Source: Streptomyces barkulensis
GTDB taxonomy: Bacteria; Actinomycetota; Actinomycetes; Streptomycetales; Streptomycetaceae
Assembly: GCF_002843305.1 (NCBI RefSeq)
Contig: NZ_PGSG01000027.1
Span: forward strand, 44,640-108,639
DNA length: 64,000 nucleotides
Direction: 5' to 3'
Shown: one piece after another, positions 1 to 10,042 of the stretch
Numbering within the stretch: the first letter of the stretch is position 1
Layout: the number at the start of each line of letters is the position of its first letter
Notes under the pieces: model-generated
The model's input: the letters and a program-made list of their open reading frames with translations, nothing else
What the model was told of the DNA's origin: nothing
Databases searched by the model: none
Translations under genes and position numbers: made by a program

Positions 1-202
1 AACCTGAGAGGTTCGCCACGAGTCCGCACGGGCGGGCCACGGCTTGCACCTTGGGTGGGACGGCTCCGCTGGGGGCCGCCCGCTTTTCAGATCTGCCTCG
101 TCCACACGGTATCGGGGCCTGAGAGATTCAAGGGAGGACTTGCTCCTTCGGCGCCCCGGAAACCGTCGTGACCAGCGTTTTCCGGGAACTCTCCCGTGCG
201 GA
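1..202 (-). promoter_or_regulatory. Tandem glycine riboswitch (two aptamers), running off the left edge
   Basis: Read on the minus strand, positions 202 to about 115 show the glycine aptamer pattern: GGGAGAG near 198, GCCGAAGGAGCAAG near 152-139, then CTCTCAGG near 126-119. A second, downstream aptamer follows with CACCCAAGGTGCAAG near 60-45 and ACCTCTCAGG near position 12-3. Two aptamers joined by a short linker is the classic cooperative glycine riboswitch. These normally sit 5' of gcvT or other glycine-cleavage genes and turn them on when glycine binds. The controlled gene would start left of position 1, so its identity (gcvT expected in Streptomyces) is inferred. The riboswitch transcript runs divergently from the P-loop gene on the plus strand. 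Confidence 0.88.
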
Positions 203-430
203 CTCGATCGGCCGGTATGCAGTTGACCCGCTCATCATCGCACGCCCGGCGCACACCGCCCCCGGGCGGGCGCGAAGCCGTGCCGCCGTGGCCGGGACGA
301 GGGGGGTGACGTGACGGGTACGGCACCGTGACACACCTGGTGAGCTGCCGTCTTGTCCGCCGTCGTCCTTCTTGACACGCTCAGGGTGACGCCGCGAGCA
401 CGTGGCGCGAAAGCGGGGAGGGCGTATCCG
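203..430. other. Divergent intergenic region between riboswitch and P-loop gene
   Basis: This stretch must hold the minus-strand promoter of the glycine riboswitch transcript and, unless the gene starts further upstream, the plus-strand promoter of the P-loop gene. I see no hexamers good enough to name. A GGGGAGGG ribosome-binding site at 414-421 precedes the GTG at 431. Reading frames through this region on either strand lack ribosome-binding sites. Confidence 0.4.
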
Positions 431-1138
431 GTGAGCAGCCTGGAGAGTGCTTGTACGGCACAGGGCGGAGCGCCGCCCCGGCGCAGGGCGGCCCCGAAGA
501 AGGCGGCGTCCGCGGCGGCGCGGGCGGCGGTGCCCGCGGCGGCGCCGGAGAGGGCGGGGAGAGCCGGCGGACGCGATCTGCGCGGCACCGCGGCGGTGCG
601 GATCCTGCGCTTCCCCGCGGGCGACCGGGTGGTCGTCTCGGGGCTGCCGGGCAGCGGCAAGTCCACCCTGATCCGCCGCGTGGTCGCCGAGGGCGACTCG
701 GTGGTGCGGATCGACTCCCAGGACATGCGGGAGCGCTGGGAGCGGCGGATGCCCGCCCGGCTGCCGTACGCCGTCTACCGTCCTCTGGTGAGGATCGCGC
801 ACTACCTCGCGCTGTGGCGGGCCCTGGCCTCGGGCGCCGGTGTGGTGGTGCACGACTGCGGGGCCCAGGGCTGGGTGCGCCGCTGGCTGGCCCGGGACGC
901 GCGGCGGCGCGGGCGGGCCGTGCACCTGCTGTTGCTGGACGTGCCGCCCGGAGTGGCGCTGGCCGGGCAGGCGGAGCGGGGGCGCGGGGTGTCGGCGTAC
1001 GCCTTCGCCCGGCACCGGCGGGCGGTGCGCCGGCTGGTGGCGGACGCGGAGGCCGGGCGGCTGCCCAGGGGCTGCGTCGCGTCGGTGCTGCTGGACCGGG
1101 GAGCGGCGGGGGCACTGCGCGGGGTGGTGTTCGACTGA
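431..1138 (+). CDS. P-loop AAA-type ATPase / small-molecule or nucleotide kinase-like protein
   Basis: The product is about 235 residues. A Walker A loop GLPGSGKST lies at residues 71-79, followed by a short conserved strand (VVRIDSQDMRERWERR) and R/A-rich helices, as in the P-loop kinases often annotated 'AAA family ATPase' or 'ATP-binding protein' in actinomycetes. The substrate is unknown. The first 55 residues are Ala/Arg/Pro-rich and probably disordered. I chose GTG 431 because a GGGGAGGG site ends 9 bases before it; the frame stays open upstream to a TTG at 353 that has no such site. The gene stands alone, divergent from the glycine riboswitch and upstream of the SseB pair. No membrane segment is seen. 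A regulatory or kinase role is only inferred from the P-loop. Confidence 0.75.
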   Translation: MSSLESACTAQGGAPPRRRAAPKKAASAAARAAVPAAAPERAGRAGGRDLRGTAAVRILRFPAGDRVVVSGLPGSGKSTLIRRVVAEGDSVVRIDSQDMRERWERRMPARLPYAVYRPLVRIAHYLALWRALASGAGVVVHDCGAQGWVRRWLARDARRRGRAVHLLLLDVPPGVALAGQAERGRGVSAYAFARHRRAVRRLVADAEAGRLPRGCVASVLLDRGAAGALRGVVFD

Positions 1139-1232
1139 CGTCCGCGCCGGTGCCCGCGCGTCCCGCGCTCCCAGTGAAAGCGGGCGCGGCCGGCGGAGGG
1201 GCGCACCCGTCCGGTGCCGATAGGGTTTTCCC

Positions 1233-2012
1233 ATGAGCATCCCGCAGCAGTACGGACCGGGGCACGGCGGCGGCTGGCCCGGCAACGAACTGGAGGAGAC
1301 CCTCGCCGCCTCCCTCGGCGCCCCGGGAGCGGGCGCCCGGCTGCTGGAGGTGCTCGGCCGCAGCAGTCTGTGGGTGCCGCTGCCCGAGGGCGGCGGGCCG
1401 GACAGCCCCAACCTCGACCTGCCCACGATCCAGCTCGACGGGGCGCCCTACGTGCCCGTCTTCAGCTCCGAGCAGCAGTTCCGGCAGTGCGTCGGCTCGC
1501 ATCTGCCCTTCGCCGTCGCACCCGCGCGGGAGTTCGCCCGCGGCCTGCCGCCGCAGGTGGGCATCGCGGTCAACCCCGACGGCGCCGTCGGCGTCCCGCT
1601 GCCCCCGGAGGCCGTGGCCGAACTGTGCCGCGAGGGCGGGGCCGAGGGGATCCCGGGGGTGGCGAGCGGCGCCCGGGTCCGGCTCTTCGAGCCGGACTGG
1701 CAGGAGGAGCCGGTGGACTTCCTGGCCGCCGCGGCCGGGGAGTTCGCGGTGCTGCCGCAGGTCCGCACCGCGCGCCGCGGTCTGGCCAGCGTCGAGGGGG
1801 ACCCGCCCGCGCTGTTCGTCGGGGTGGAACTGGACCTGCTGGACCCGCAGGCCCGCGCGGCGGCGCACGAGGCGCTCGGCCGCGCGCTGGGCCGGGAGCC
1901 GGTGCGGTGGCCGGTGCAGATGGTGCTGCTGGACGCGGCCCAGGACCCGGTCGTGGACTGGATGCGCCAGTGCGTGCGGCCCTTCTACGACCGCCAGGGC
2001 CGGACGTACTGA
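1233..2012 (+). CDS. SseB family protein (enhanced serine sensitivity), copy 1
   Basis: This 259-residue soluble protein shows the SseB pattern. An N-terminal domain has the WVPLPEGG, YVPVFSSEQQF and PLPPEAVAEL-like blocks, followed by a C-terminal domain (about 165-259) ending in DWMRQCVRPFYDRQGRTY. Its neighbour starting at 2215 has the same architecture and the same closing block (RANSRPFFDRD), so the two are paralogues. E. coli SseB was named for its effect on serine sensitivity; the molecular activity is not established. Placement beside a glycine riboswitch makes a link to serine/glycine metabolism attractive, but that is inference. The ATG at 1233 gives the family's usual start (MSIPQQYGPG), with little upstream spacing from the P-loop gene. 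Confidence 0.8.
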   Translation: MSIPQQYGPGHGGGWPGNELEETLAASLGAPGAGARLLEVLGRSSLWVPLPEGGGPDSPNLDLPTIQLDGAPYVPVFSSEQQFRQCVGSHLPFAVAPAREFARGLPPQVGIAVNPDGAVGVPLPPEAVAELCREGGAEGIPGVASGARVRLFEPDWQEEPVDFLAAAAGEFAVLPQVRTARRGLASVEGDPPALFVGVELDLLDPQARAAAHEALGRALGREPVRWPVQMVLLDAAQDPVVDWMRQCVRPFYDRQGRTY

Positions 2013-2214
2013 CCCCGGGCAGCCCGGCGTCCCGCCCGGAGTCACGCGCGGCCGCGGCCGCGGCCGCGGCCGGGTGCCCGGCCCCGGCGCCTCTGCCCGG
2101 AAACGGCCGAGTGGTCCGGACCCTGTCGGTTGCGGACCGTAAGCTGGTTGGATGTCGGGACGGGACGCGCGCGCGGCCCGGTGAGCGAGGACGACGCGAG
2201 AAGGGGCGGCCCAC

Positions 2215-2991
2215 GTGAGCGCGGGTGGAAGCGTTGAGCAGCTGCTGCGGCAGGTGGCGCCCGGGCGGTACGACACCTATGAAGCGCTGTTGGGTGCCCT
2301 CGCCTCCGGCCGGGTGTGGATGCTGCTCTGGCACGGCCAGTCCGGTTCCCCCGACGCCCAGTACGGGAACATGGAGGTCGCCGGACACGGCTACGCGCCC
2401 TGTGTGACCTCCGAGCACGAGCTGACGGCCTCCGGCTGGACCAGGGCCCACGAGGTGGTCGGCGGGCGCGACATCGCCGCCGCCCTCTTCCCCGACCGCT
2501 GGGGGCTGTGGCTCAACCCGCACGCGCCCGGCGGCGGCGTCGGCATCCCCTGGCTGGACCTGCGCCGGATCGCGGGAGGGCTGGAGAGGCTGCCGGCCGG
2601 TCCGCTGCGCATCGGCGAACCGACCGTGGACGTACCGCACTTCTACGCCCAGCTGGTGCACAACGCCCACCGCACGCCCGCCGTGCGCACCCTGCGCCGG
2701 GCCTGGGTGCAGCCCGCCCTGGGCGCGCCGCGGCTGGTGATCGGGCTCGACCTGTACGACTCCGCGCCGCAGGCGGTGGAGTCGGTGCGCTCGATGATGC
2801 GGCAGTCGGTGGCCGCGGTGCCGGACGGGCTGGCGGTGTCCACGGTGTCGATGTCGGACGAGTACGACCCGGTCGCCATGTGGCTGCGGGCCAACTCCCG
2901 CCCGTTCTTCGACCGTGACGCCCACGCCGCCGCTCCCGCCGCCCCCGCGGCGGCCCCCGGACACGGCTACGGCTACCCCCGCCCCTACTGA
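2215..2991 (+). CDS. SseB family protein, copy 2
   Basis: This 258-residue protein begins at a GTG and is paralogous to the preceding gene. It has an N-terminal SseB-type domain (WMLLWHGQSGSPDAQYGNM, then a YAPCVTSEHEL strand), a central HVVGGRD/LFPDRWGLWLNPH block, and a C-terminal domain starting near residue 140 that ends with MWLRANSRPFFDRDA. A low-complexity Ala/Pro tail follows (about the last 20 residues). The start is supported by the AAGGGGCGG stretch just upstream. The 200 bases separating it from copy 1 contain a run of GGCCGC hexamers (2048-2071). The two paralogues probably arose by tandem duplication and may act together; the function is not known. Confidence 0.78.
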   Translation: MSAGGSVEQLLRQVAPGRYDTYEALLGALASGRVWMLLWHGQSGSPDAQYGNMEVAGHGYAPCVTSEHELTASGWTRAHEVVGGRDIAAALFPDRWGLWLNPHAPGGGVGIPWLDLRRIAGGLERLPAGPLRIGEPTVDVPHFYAQLVHNAHRTPAVRTLRRAWVQPALGAPRLVIGLDLYDSAPQAVESVRSMMRQSVAAVPDGLAVSTVSMSDEYDPVAMWLRANSRPFFDRDAHAAAPAAPAAAPGHGYGYPRPY

Positions 2992-3206
2992 CCTCCTGCC
3001 GACAAGCCTCCTCCGGCGCCGGGCCCCGCCCTGTCGGCGACCGGTGGTTTCGTCCGGTATCAATGCTTTGACCTGCACTGTCGCTGTTTCGGGCGCCAGG
3101 GTCTCAGGTCTATATCACCGACATGCGGACAGTTCACACCGATGGTTGGGCGCAGTACTGTTCGGGCGACCAGCAGTCAAACCGTCACCGACCCCTGAGG
3201 TGGAAC

Positions 3207-4874
3207 ATGCGAATAACCGGTTCCAGGGTCGTCCAGACGATCGCGGCGACCCTCGCGGTTGGTGTGATCGCCACTGGATGTGCCAGTGAACGAGGCGAGA
3301 AGGACGAAGGCAAGGGTGGTGACACCTTCGTCTTCGGCGCCGCCGGAGACCCGGGCTCGCTGGACCCGGCGCTGGCCAGTGACGGTGAGACGTTCCGGGT
3401 CACCCGCCAGGCCTTCGAGGCGCTGATCGAGCACGAGCCGGGCGGCACCGAGCTGGTCGGTGGCCTGGCCGAGTCGTGGGACGCCGACGAGACCGGCACC
3501 GAGTGGACCTTCAACCTCCGCAAGGGCGTGAAGTTCCACGACGGCGAGAAGCTCACCGCCGAGGCGGTGTGCAAGAACTACGACCACTGGTTCAACTGGA
3601 CCGGTACGTACCAGAACAGCGCGGTCTCCTACTACTGGCAGACCATCTTCGGTGGCTTCGCCGAGAACGAGGACAAGGACACGCCCAAGGCCAACTACAA
3701 GGGCTGCGAGGCGAAGGACGAGCACACCGCCGTCATCAGCGTCCACGAGTCCTCGGCCAACCTGCCCGGCGGCTTCTCCCTCCAGGCGCTGGCCATCCAC
3801 TCCCCGAAGGCCATCGACAAGTACGAGGAGCAGGAGGCCACCGGCGAGAACGACGCCATCTCCTACCCCAAGTACAGCCAGGAAGCCGGCACCGTCGCGG
3901 GCACCGGTCCCTTCCGGATCACCGAGTGGGACAAGGGCAACAAGGAAGTCACCCTCGAGCGGTTCGACGACTACTGGGGTGAGAAGGCCGGCGTCGAGAA
4001 GCTGGTCTTCCGCACCATCGCCGACGAGTCCGCGCGCCGCCAGGCCCTGCAGGCCGGCAACATCCACGGCTATGACCTGGTCGCGCCCTCGGACGTGAAG
4101 ACCCTGGAGAAGGAAGGCTTCCAGGTCCCGGTCCGCGGCGTGTTCAACATCTTCTACGTGGGCTTCTCGCAGGAGGCGAACAAGGCCCTGGAGAAGAAGG
4201 AGGTGCGCCAGGCGATCACCCACGCCATCGACCGCGAGAACGTCGTCAAGACGCAGCTTCCCGAGGGCGGCGTGGCGGCCACCCAGTTCATGCCGGACAC
4301 CGTCGACGGCTACTCCGACAAGGTCGCCACCTACGAGTTCGACACCAAGAAGGCCAAGGACCTGCTGAAGAAGGCCGGCGAGGAGAAGCTGAAGGTCACC
4401 TTCTGCTACCCGACCGAGGTCACCCGCCCGTACATGCCCGCCCCGGCCGACATGTACGAGCTGATGAGGGCCGACCTGGAGAAGGCCGGCATCAACGTCG
4501 AGCCCAAGCCCATGAAGTGGGCCCCGGACTACCTGGACGCCACCGAGGCCGGCTCGTGCGACCTGCACCTGCTGGGCTGGACCGGTGACTTCAACGACGC
4601 CTACAACTTCATCGGTACCTGGTTCTCCGGTTACGACAAGCAGTGGGGCTTCCGCGACGACAAGGTCTTCGACGCCGTGAAGAAGGCCGAGGCCGAGCCG
4701 GACGTCGCCAAGCGGGTCGAGCTGTACAAGAAGGCCAACGAGGTGATCATGGACTACATCCCGGGCGTCCCGGTCTCCTCCTCCCCGCCGTCCATCGCGT
4801 TCGCCAAGGACGTCAACCCCCCGAAGGTCTCCCCGCTGACGCAGGAGAACTTCGCCGAGGTCTCCTTCAAGTAA
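3207..4874 (+). CDS. dppA: Peptide ABC transporter substrate-binding lipoprotein (DppA/OppA type)
   Basis: The product is 555 residues, of the SBP_bac_5 family. A signal peptide ends in a lipobox (VIATGC) with the lipidated cysteine at residue 25, so it is anchored outside the membrane. Typical family blocks are visible: GDPGSLDPAL, a WTFNLRKGVKFHDG segment, GTGPFRI, and a C-terminal VPVSSSPPSIAF block. It captures oligopeptides (or dipeptides) and hands them to the permeases encoded next. The ATG at 3207 is preceded by GAGGTGG; a longer frame from 3123 would put 28 polar residues ahead of the signal peptide and is rejected. It is the first gene of a five-gene operon, separated from dppB by a large hairpin that probably lets this gene be expressed above the membrane genes. 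Lys-rich codons (AAG) dominate, as expected for a highly expressed secreted protein. Confidence 0.93.
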   Translation: MRITGSRVVQTIAATLAVGVIATGCASERGEKDEGKGGDTFVFGAAGDPGSLDPALASDGETFRVTRQAFEALIEHEPGGTELVGGLAESWDADETGTEWTFNLRKGVKFHDGEKLTAEAVCKNYDHWFNWTGTYQNSAVSYYWQTIFGGFAENEDKDTPKANYKGCEAKDEHTAVISVHESSANLPGGFSLQALAIHSPKAIDKYEEQEATGENDAISYPKYSQEAGTVAGTGPFRITEWDKGNKEVTLERFDDYWGEKAGVEKLVFRTIADESARRQALQAGNIHGYDLVAPSDVKTLEKEGFQVPVRGVFNIFYVGFSQEANKALEKKEVRQAITHAIDRENVVKTQLPEGGVAATQFMPDTVDGYSDKVATYEFDTKKAKDLLKKAGEEKLKVTFCYPTEVTRPYMPAPADMYELMRADLEKAGINVEPKPMKWAPDYLDATEAGSCDLHLLGWTGDFNDAYNFIGTWFSGYDKQWGFRDDKVFDAVKKAEAEPDVAKRVELYKKANEVIMDYIPGVPVSSSPPSIAFAKDVNPPKVSPLTQENFAEVSFK

Positions 4875-4888
4875 ACGCATGACCGCGC

Positions 4889-4934
4889 GCAGGTCCGCCC
4901 GGCCACGGCATCCGAAGTGGCCGGGCGGACCTGC
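4889..4934 (+). terminator. Long perfect hairpin between dppA and dppB (attenuating terminator or mRNA-end stabiliser)
   Basis: An 18-bp perfect inverted repeat (4889-4906 pairs with 4917-4934) encloses a 10-base loop. The arm reads GCAGGTCCGCCCGGCCAC. There is no T-run. The position, between a binding-protein gene and its permease genes inside one operon, is the usual place for a hairpin that protects the upstream mRNA and reduces read-through. Confidence 0.75.
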
Positions 4935-4964
4935 CCATGAGGACCAAGAAAGGGGCATCGCGGG

Positions 4965-5969
4965 GTGTTGCGTCTCGTCGTACGAAGACTGCTCCAACTG
5001 ATACCCACCCTGCTGGGCCTGTCCGTTCTGCTGTTCATCTGGCTGAACCGGCTGCCCGGCGGACCCGCTGCGGCCATGCTCGGCGAGCGTGCGACCGAGG
5101 CGGACAAGGCCCGCATCGAGGCGGCCCTCGGGCTCGACCAGCCCGTGTGGGTCCAGTACGGCCGCTTCCTCGAGCGGCTGTCCGAGCTGAACCTGGGGAT
5201 CTCCACCCAGACCGGCCAGCCGGTGTGGGACGAGTTCACCCGGGCGTTCCCCGCCACGGTGGAGCTCGGGATCTCGGCCATGATCATCGCCATCGCCGTC
5301 GGTGTCCCGCTGGGCTACTTCGCCGCCCGCCGACGCGGCAGCTGGCTGGACGTCACCGCGGTCTCCGGCTCCCTGGTGGGCATCTGCATCCCGGTGTTCT
5401 TCCTGGCCTTCCTGCTCAAGGCGCTCTTCGCCGTCCAGCTCGGCTGGTTCCCCAGCTTCGGACGCCAGACCACCGGCATCGACGCCACCGAGGTCACCGG
5501 CTTCTACGTCCTGGACGGCATCCTCACCGGCGAGTTCGACGCGGCCTGGGACGCGGTGATGCACCTGGTGCTCCCGGCCCTGGCGCTCTCCTCGATCCCG
5601 CTGGCCATCATCACCCGTATGACCCGGGCCAGCGTCCTGGAGGTACTCGGCGAGGACTACGTGCGCACCGCCGAGTCCAAGGGCCTGAGCCGTCAGGTGG
5701 TGCGCGGCCGCCATGTGCTGCGCAACGCGCTGCTGCCGATCGTCACCGCCATCGGCCTGCTCACCGGCGGTCTGCTGTCGGGAGCGGTGCTCACCGAGTC
5801 GGTCTTCGCCTTCGGCGGCATCGGATCCTTCATCAAGGACGCCATCTCCCAGCGTGACTATCCGGTCCTGGTGGGCTTCATCATGTTCATCGCAGCTGCG
5901 TACGTCGTCATCAATCTGCTGGTCGACCTCGCCTACAGCCTTATCGACCCGAGAGTGCGGGTGCACTGA
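4965..5969 (+). CDS. dppB: Peptide ABC transporter permease (DppB type)
   Basis: This 334-residue integral membrane protein has the BPD_transp_1 fold with an N-terminal membrane anchor (LLQLIPTLLGLSVLLFIWL). The EAA-type coupling loop is clear: EDYVRTAESKGLSRQVVRGR, followed by the conserved N-A-L-L-P turn. A family-typical GIGSF block and a final DPRVRVH tail are present. It forms half of the channel with DppC. The GTG start at 4965 gives the expected MLRLVVRRLL opening; a G-rich stretch precedes it. Its stop overlaps the start of dppC by one base, indicating translational coupling. Confidence 0.93.
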   Translation: MLRLVVRRLLQLIPTLLGLSVLLFIWLNRLPGGPAAAMLGERATEADKARIEAALGLDQPVWVQYGRFLERLSELNLGISTQTGQPVWDEFTRAFPATVELGISAMIIAIAVGVPLGYFAARRRGSWLDVTAVSGSLVGICIPVFFLAFLLKALFAVQLGWFPSFGRQTTGIDATEVTGFYVLDGILTGEFDAAWDAVMHLVLPALALSSIPLAIITRMTRASVLEVLGEDYVRTAESKGLSRQVVRGRHVLRNALLPIVTAIGLLTGGLLSGAVLTESVFAFGGIGSFIKDAISQRDYPVLVGFIMFIAAAYVVINLLVDLAYSLIDPRVRVH

Positions 5970-6922
5970 TGAGCACCAAGACCGACAAGATCGACCGGCT
6001 CGCGGAACTCACCGCCGCCACCGACACCTCCACGGGTGCCAGTCTGTGGGTCGAGGCCTGGCGCAGGCTCAAGAACAACAAGATGGCCGTGATCGGCGCG
6101 TGCATCATCGGTGTGTTCGTGGTGGTCGCGATCGTGGGACCGTGGGTCGCCCCGTACAGCCCCACCGCGCAGTTGTGGCGCGGCGAGGTCTTCACCAACC
6201 AGAACATCTTCGTCGGCCCCCGCGCCGAGAACTGGCTCGGTCTGGACCATCTGGCCCGCGACGAGTTCTCCCGGCTGCTGGTGGGAGCCCGCCAGACCCT
6301 GATGGTCGGCATCGTCGCCACCCTGCTGGGCTTCACCGTCGGCGCGCTGATCGGCGGCACCTCGGGCGCCGCCCTGGTGCTGGGCGGCAGGATCGGCCGC
6401 CGGATCGACACCGTCGTGATGCGCGTCATCGACATCATGCTGGCGCTGCCCTCGCTGCTGCTGGCCGTGTCCATCGCGGCGGTCCTGGGACAGTCCCTGA
6501 CCACCGTGATGATCGCGGTTGGCGTGGTGCAGATCCCCGTCTTCGCCCGGCTGCTGCGCGGCGCCATGCTGGCGCAGGGCGGCTCGGACTACGTACTGGC
6601 GGCCCAGGCCCTCGGGGTGCGCAAGCGGCGCATCGCGCTCGGCCATGTGCTGCCCAACTCGCTGAGCCCGGTGATCGTCCAGGCCACCCTGAGCCTGGCC
6701 ACCGCCATCATCGAGGCGGCGGCGCTGTCCTTCCTCGGCCTGGGCAACCCCGACTCCGCCGAACCGGAGTGGGGCGTCATGCTGGCCCAGGCGCAGGACT
6801 ACTTCGACAGCGCACCGATGCTCGCGATCTACCCCGCGCTGGGCATCATCGTCACCGCGCTCGGCTTCACCCTGCTGGGCGAGGCGATGCGGGAAGCCCT
6901 CGACCCGAAACTGCGGAGTTGA
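5969..6922 (+). CDS. dppC: Peptide ABC transporter permease (DppC type)
   Basis: This 317-residue membrane protein is the second channel half. A cytoplasmic N-terminus (about 45 residues) leads into the first membrane helix (MAVIGACIIGVFVVVAIVG). The EAA loop is SDYVLAAQALGVRKRRIALG, followed by HVLPNSLSPVIVQ, a C-terminal-side signature of DppC/OppC proteins, and AALSFLGLGNPD. It ends DPKLRS. The start codon overlaps the dppB stop (TGATG). Confidence 0.93.
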   Translation: MSTKTDKIDRLAELTAATDTSTGASLWVEAWRRLKNNKMAVIGACIIGVFVVVAIVGPWVAPYSPTAQLWRGEVFTNQNIFVGPRAENWLGLDHLARDEFSRLLVGARQTLMVGIVATLLGFTVGALIGGTSGAALVLGGRIGRRIDTVVMRVIDIMLALPSLLLAVSIAAVLGQSLTTVMIAVGVVQIPVFARLLRGAMLAQGGSDYVLAAQALGVRKRRIALGHVLPNSLSPVIVQATLSLATAIIEAAALSFLGLGNPDSAEPEWGVMLAQAQDYFDSAPMLAIYPALGIIVTALGFTLLGEAMREALDPKLRS

Positions 6923-6926
6923 TCAC

Positions 6927-8083
<1,157 letters not shown>

Positions 8084-8087
<4 letters not shown>

Positions 8088-9199
8088 GCCTGCTCCAACT
8101 GAACGGTGTGAAGGTCCACTTCCCGGTGAAGAAGGGCATTCTCTTCGACCGCACGGTCGGCCACGTCTACGCCGTCGACGGCGTGTCGCTCTCCGTCGAG
8201 CCCGGCCGGACGTACGGCCTGGTGGGCGAGTCGGGCTGCGGCAAGACCACGCTGGGCCGGGCGGTCCTGCGGCTGGTGGACATCACCGACGGCGAGGTCG
8301 TCTTCGACGGCACCGATCTGGCGAAGCTGCCGGACGAGGAGATGCGCCGCTTCCGCCGCCGGCTCCAGATGGTCTTCCAGGACCCGCTGGGCAGCCTCAA
8401 CCCCCGGCAGAACATCGAGTCGATCCTCTCCGAGGGCATGGCGGCCCACGGCATCGGCGCGGACCAGGAAGAGCGCCGCGAGAGGATCCGGAAGATCCTG
8501 GCCAGGGTCGGGCTGCCGGCCAACGCGCTCTCCCGCTACCCGCACGAGTTCTCCGGCGGGCAGCGCCAGCGCATCGGTATCGCCCGTGCGCTGGTCCTGG
8601 AACCGGACGTGATCATCTGCGACGAGCCGGTCTCCGCGCTGGACGTCTCCATCCAGGCGCAGGTGATCAACCTGCTGGAGGAACTCCAGAAGGAGATGGG
8701 GCTGACCTATGTGGTCATCGCCCACGACCTGGCCGTGGTGCGGCACATCTCCGACGTCGTCGGGGTGATGTACCTGGGCTCGCTGGTGGAGGAGGCGCCC
8801 AGCGACACGCTGTACGCCGAGCCCCGGCACCCGTACACCCGGGCGCTGATGTCGGCCGTGCCGGTGCCCGACCCGGAGGTCGAGGACAACCGCGAGCGCA
8901 TCCTGCTCACCGGCGACCTGCCCTCCCCGGCGAACCCGCCGGCGGGCTGCCGCTTCCACACCCGCTGCCCCTGGAAGCAGGACACGCTCTGCGCGACCGA
9001 CCGCCCCGAACTGCGTGACCTGGGCGGCGGGCACAAGGTGGCCTGCCACTGGGTCGAGGAGATCGCCGACGGCCGGATCAGCCCCACGCACAACGCGGCC
9101 CAGGTCGTCCCGGCCGGTCACGAGGGGCACGACGGGCACGGTGAGCCGGCTGAGGCCGGGGCCGTGAAGACGGAGAAGGCCGCGACCGCGGCCGGGTGA
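8084..9199 (+). CDS. dppF: Peptide ABC transporter ATP-binding protein (DppF type)
   Basis: The product is 371 residues. Walker A GESGCGKTT lies at about 48-56, Q-loop FQDPLGSLNPRQ, signature FSGGQRQRIGIARAL near 156, Walker B IICDEPVSALDVS, and H-loop IAHDLAVVRHI. The C-terminal oligo_HPY region has GCRFHTRCPWKQDTLC. The ATG at 8084 overlaps the dppD stop; an open frame further upstream lies inside dppD and is not coding. A His/Gly-rich tail (HEGHDGHGEPAEAG) closes the protein and could bind metal, but is more likely low-complexity. It is the last gene of the transporter operon. Confidence 0.93.
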
Positions 9200-9319
9200 G
9201 CCGCGCGCCGCACCCCCGGCTCCCCGGACGCCCCGTAGCGCCCCCGCACCGCCCGCTTCCCGCCCCATGGGCGCGGAGGCGGGCAGTGCGGCGTTTGCGG
9301 CACCTGTTACAACCGGGGG

Positions 9320-9985
9320 GTGGATCTGTTCACCCCTTCCGTCCAGCACTGGCTCGACCTGGCCGGGATCTTCGTCTTCGCCGTCTCCGGCGCGCTGCTC
9401 GCCGTCCGCAAGAACTTCGACGTCGTCGGCATGGCGCTGCTCGCCTCGGTCACCGGGCTGGGCGGCGGGCTCTTCAGGGACCTGGTGATCGGGGCGGTGC
9501 CCCCGGCCGCCTTCACCGACCTCGGCTATCTGCTGACCCCGCTGGCCGCCACGGTGCTGGTCTTCTTCCTCCATCCGCAGGTGGAGCGGATCAACCGGGC
9601 GGTGATGGTCTTCGACGCGGCCGGGCTCGGCCTGTTCTGCGTCACGGGCACGGTCAAGGCGCACGCCTACGGGCTCGGCCTGACCGCCTCGGTCGTCATG
9701 GGGCTGGCCACGGCCGTCGGCGGCGGCGTGCTGCGCGACGTGCTGGCCAACGAGGTGCCCTCGCTGCTGCGCTGGGACCGGGAGGTCTACGCGGTGCCGG
9801 CCGTCGTCGGGGCGGCGGCGGTGGCGCTGCTGATCAGGGCCGGGGAGCTGAACGGGGTGACCAGCGGCGCGGCGGCGGCTCTCGCCTTCGTCCTGCGGCT
9901 GCTGGCCCTGCGCTACAACTGGCGCGCGCCGAGGGCCTGGCACCGCCGCAGCCGGCGGACCGAGGAGGGCGAGGGGGAGGCGTGA
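9320..9985 (+). CDS. UPF0126/TRIC family membrane protein (YicG-like; glycine transporter family name)
   Basis: This 221-residue protein has seven hydrophobic segments arranged as two repeats. Both repeats contain the family's glycine-rich motif: SVTGLGGGLFRDLVIG near residue 46 and ATAVGGGVLRDVLANEVP near 133. Bacterial members of this family resemble trimeric intracellular cation channels, and the Pfam family carries the name glycine transporter; the substrate here is not proven. A charged C-terminus ends RRSRRTEEGEGEA. The GTG at 9320 is set in a G-run with no clear spacing for a ribosome-binding site, so the message may have a very short leader. It lies within 10 kb of the glycine riboswitch and the SseB genes. 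Confidence 0.82.
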   Translation: MDLFTPSVQHWLDLAGIFVFAVSGALLAVRKNFDVVGMALLASVTGLGGGLFRDLVIGAVPPAAFTDLGYLLTPLAATVLVFFLHPQVERINRAVMVFDAAGLGLFCVTGTVKAHAYGLGLTASVVMGLATAVGGGVLRDVLANEVPSLLRWDREVYAVPAVVGAAAVALLIRAGELNGVTSGAAAALAFVLRLLALRYNWRAPRAWHRRSRRTEEGEGEA

Positions 9986-10042
9986 GAGGTGTGCCGGGAC
10001 TTGGCTACTAGCCGGTAATAAAAGCCTGTACCGTGTACTGCC

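Noticed and set aside
128..6646. Very long open frames on the minus strand opposite the P-loop, SseB and dpp genes
   Set aside because: They mirror the GC-rich plus-strand genes, have no ribosome-binding sites or recognisable domains, and are Arg/Pro/Gly-rich as expected of frame shadows.
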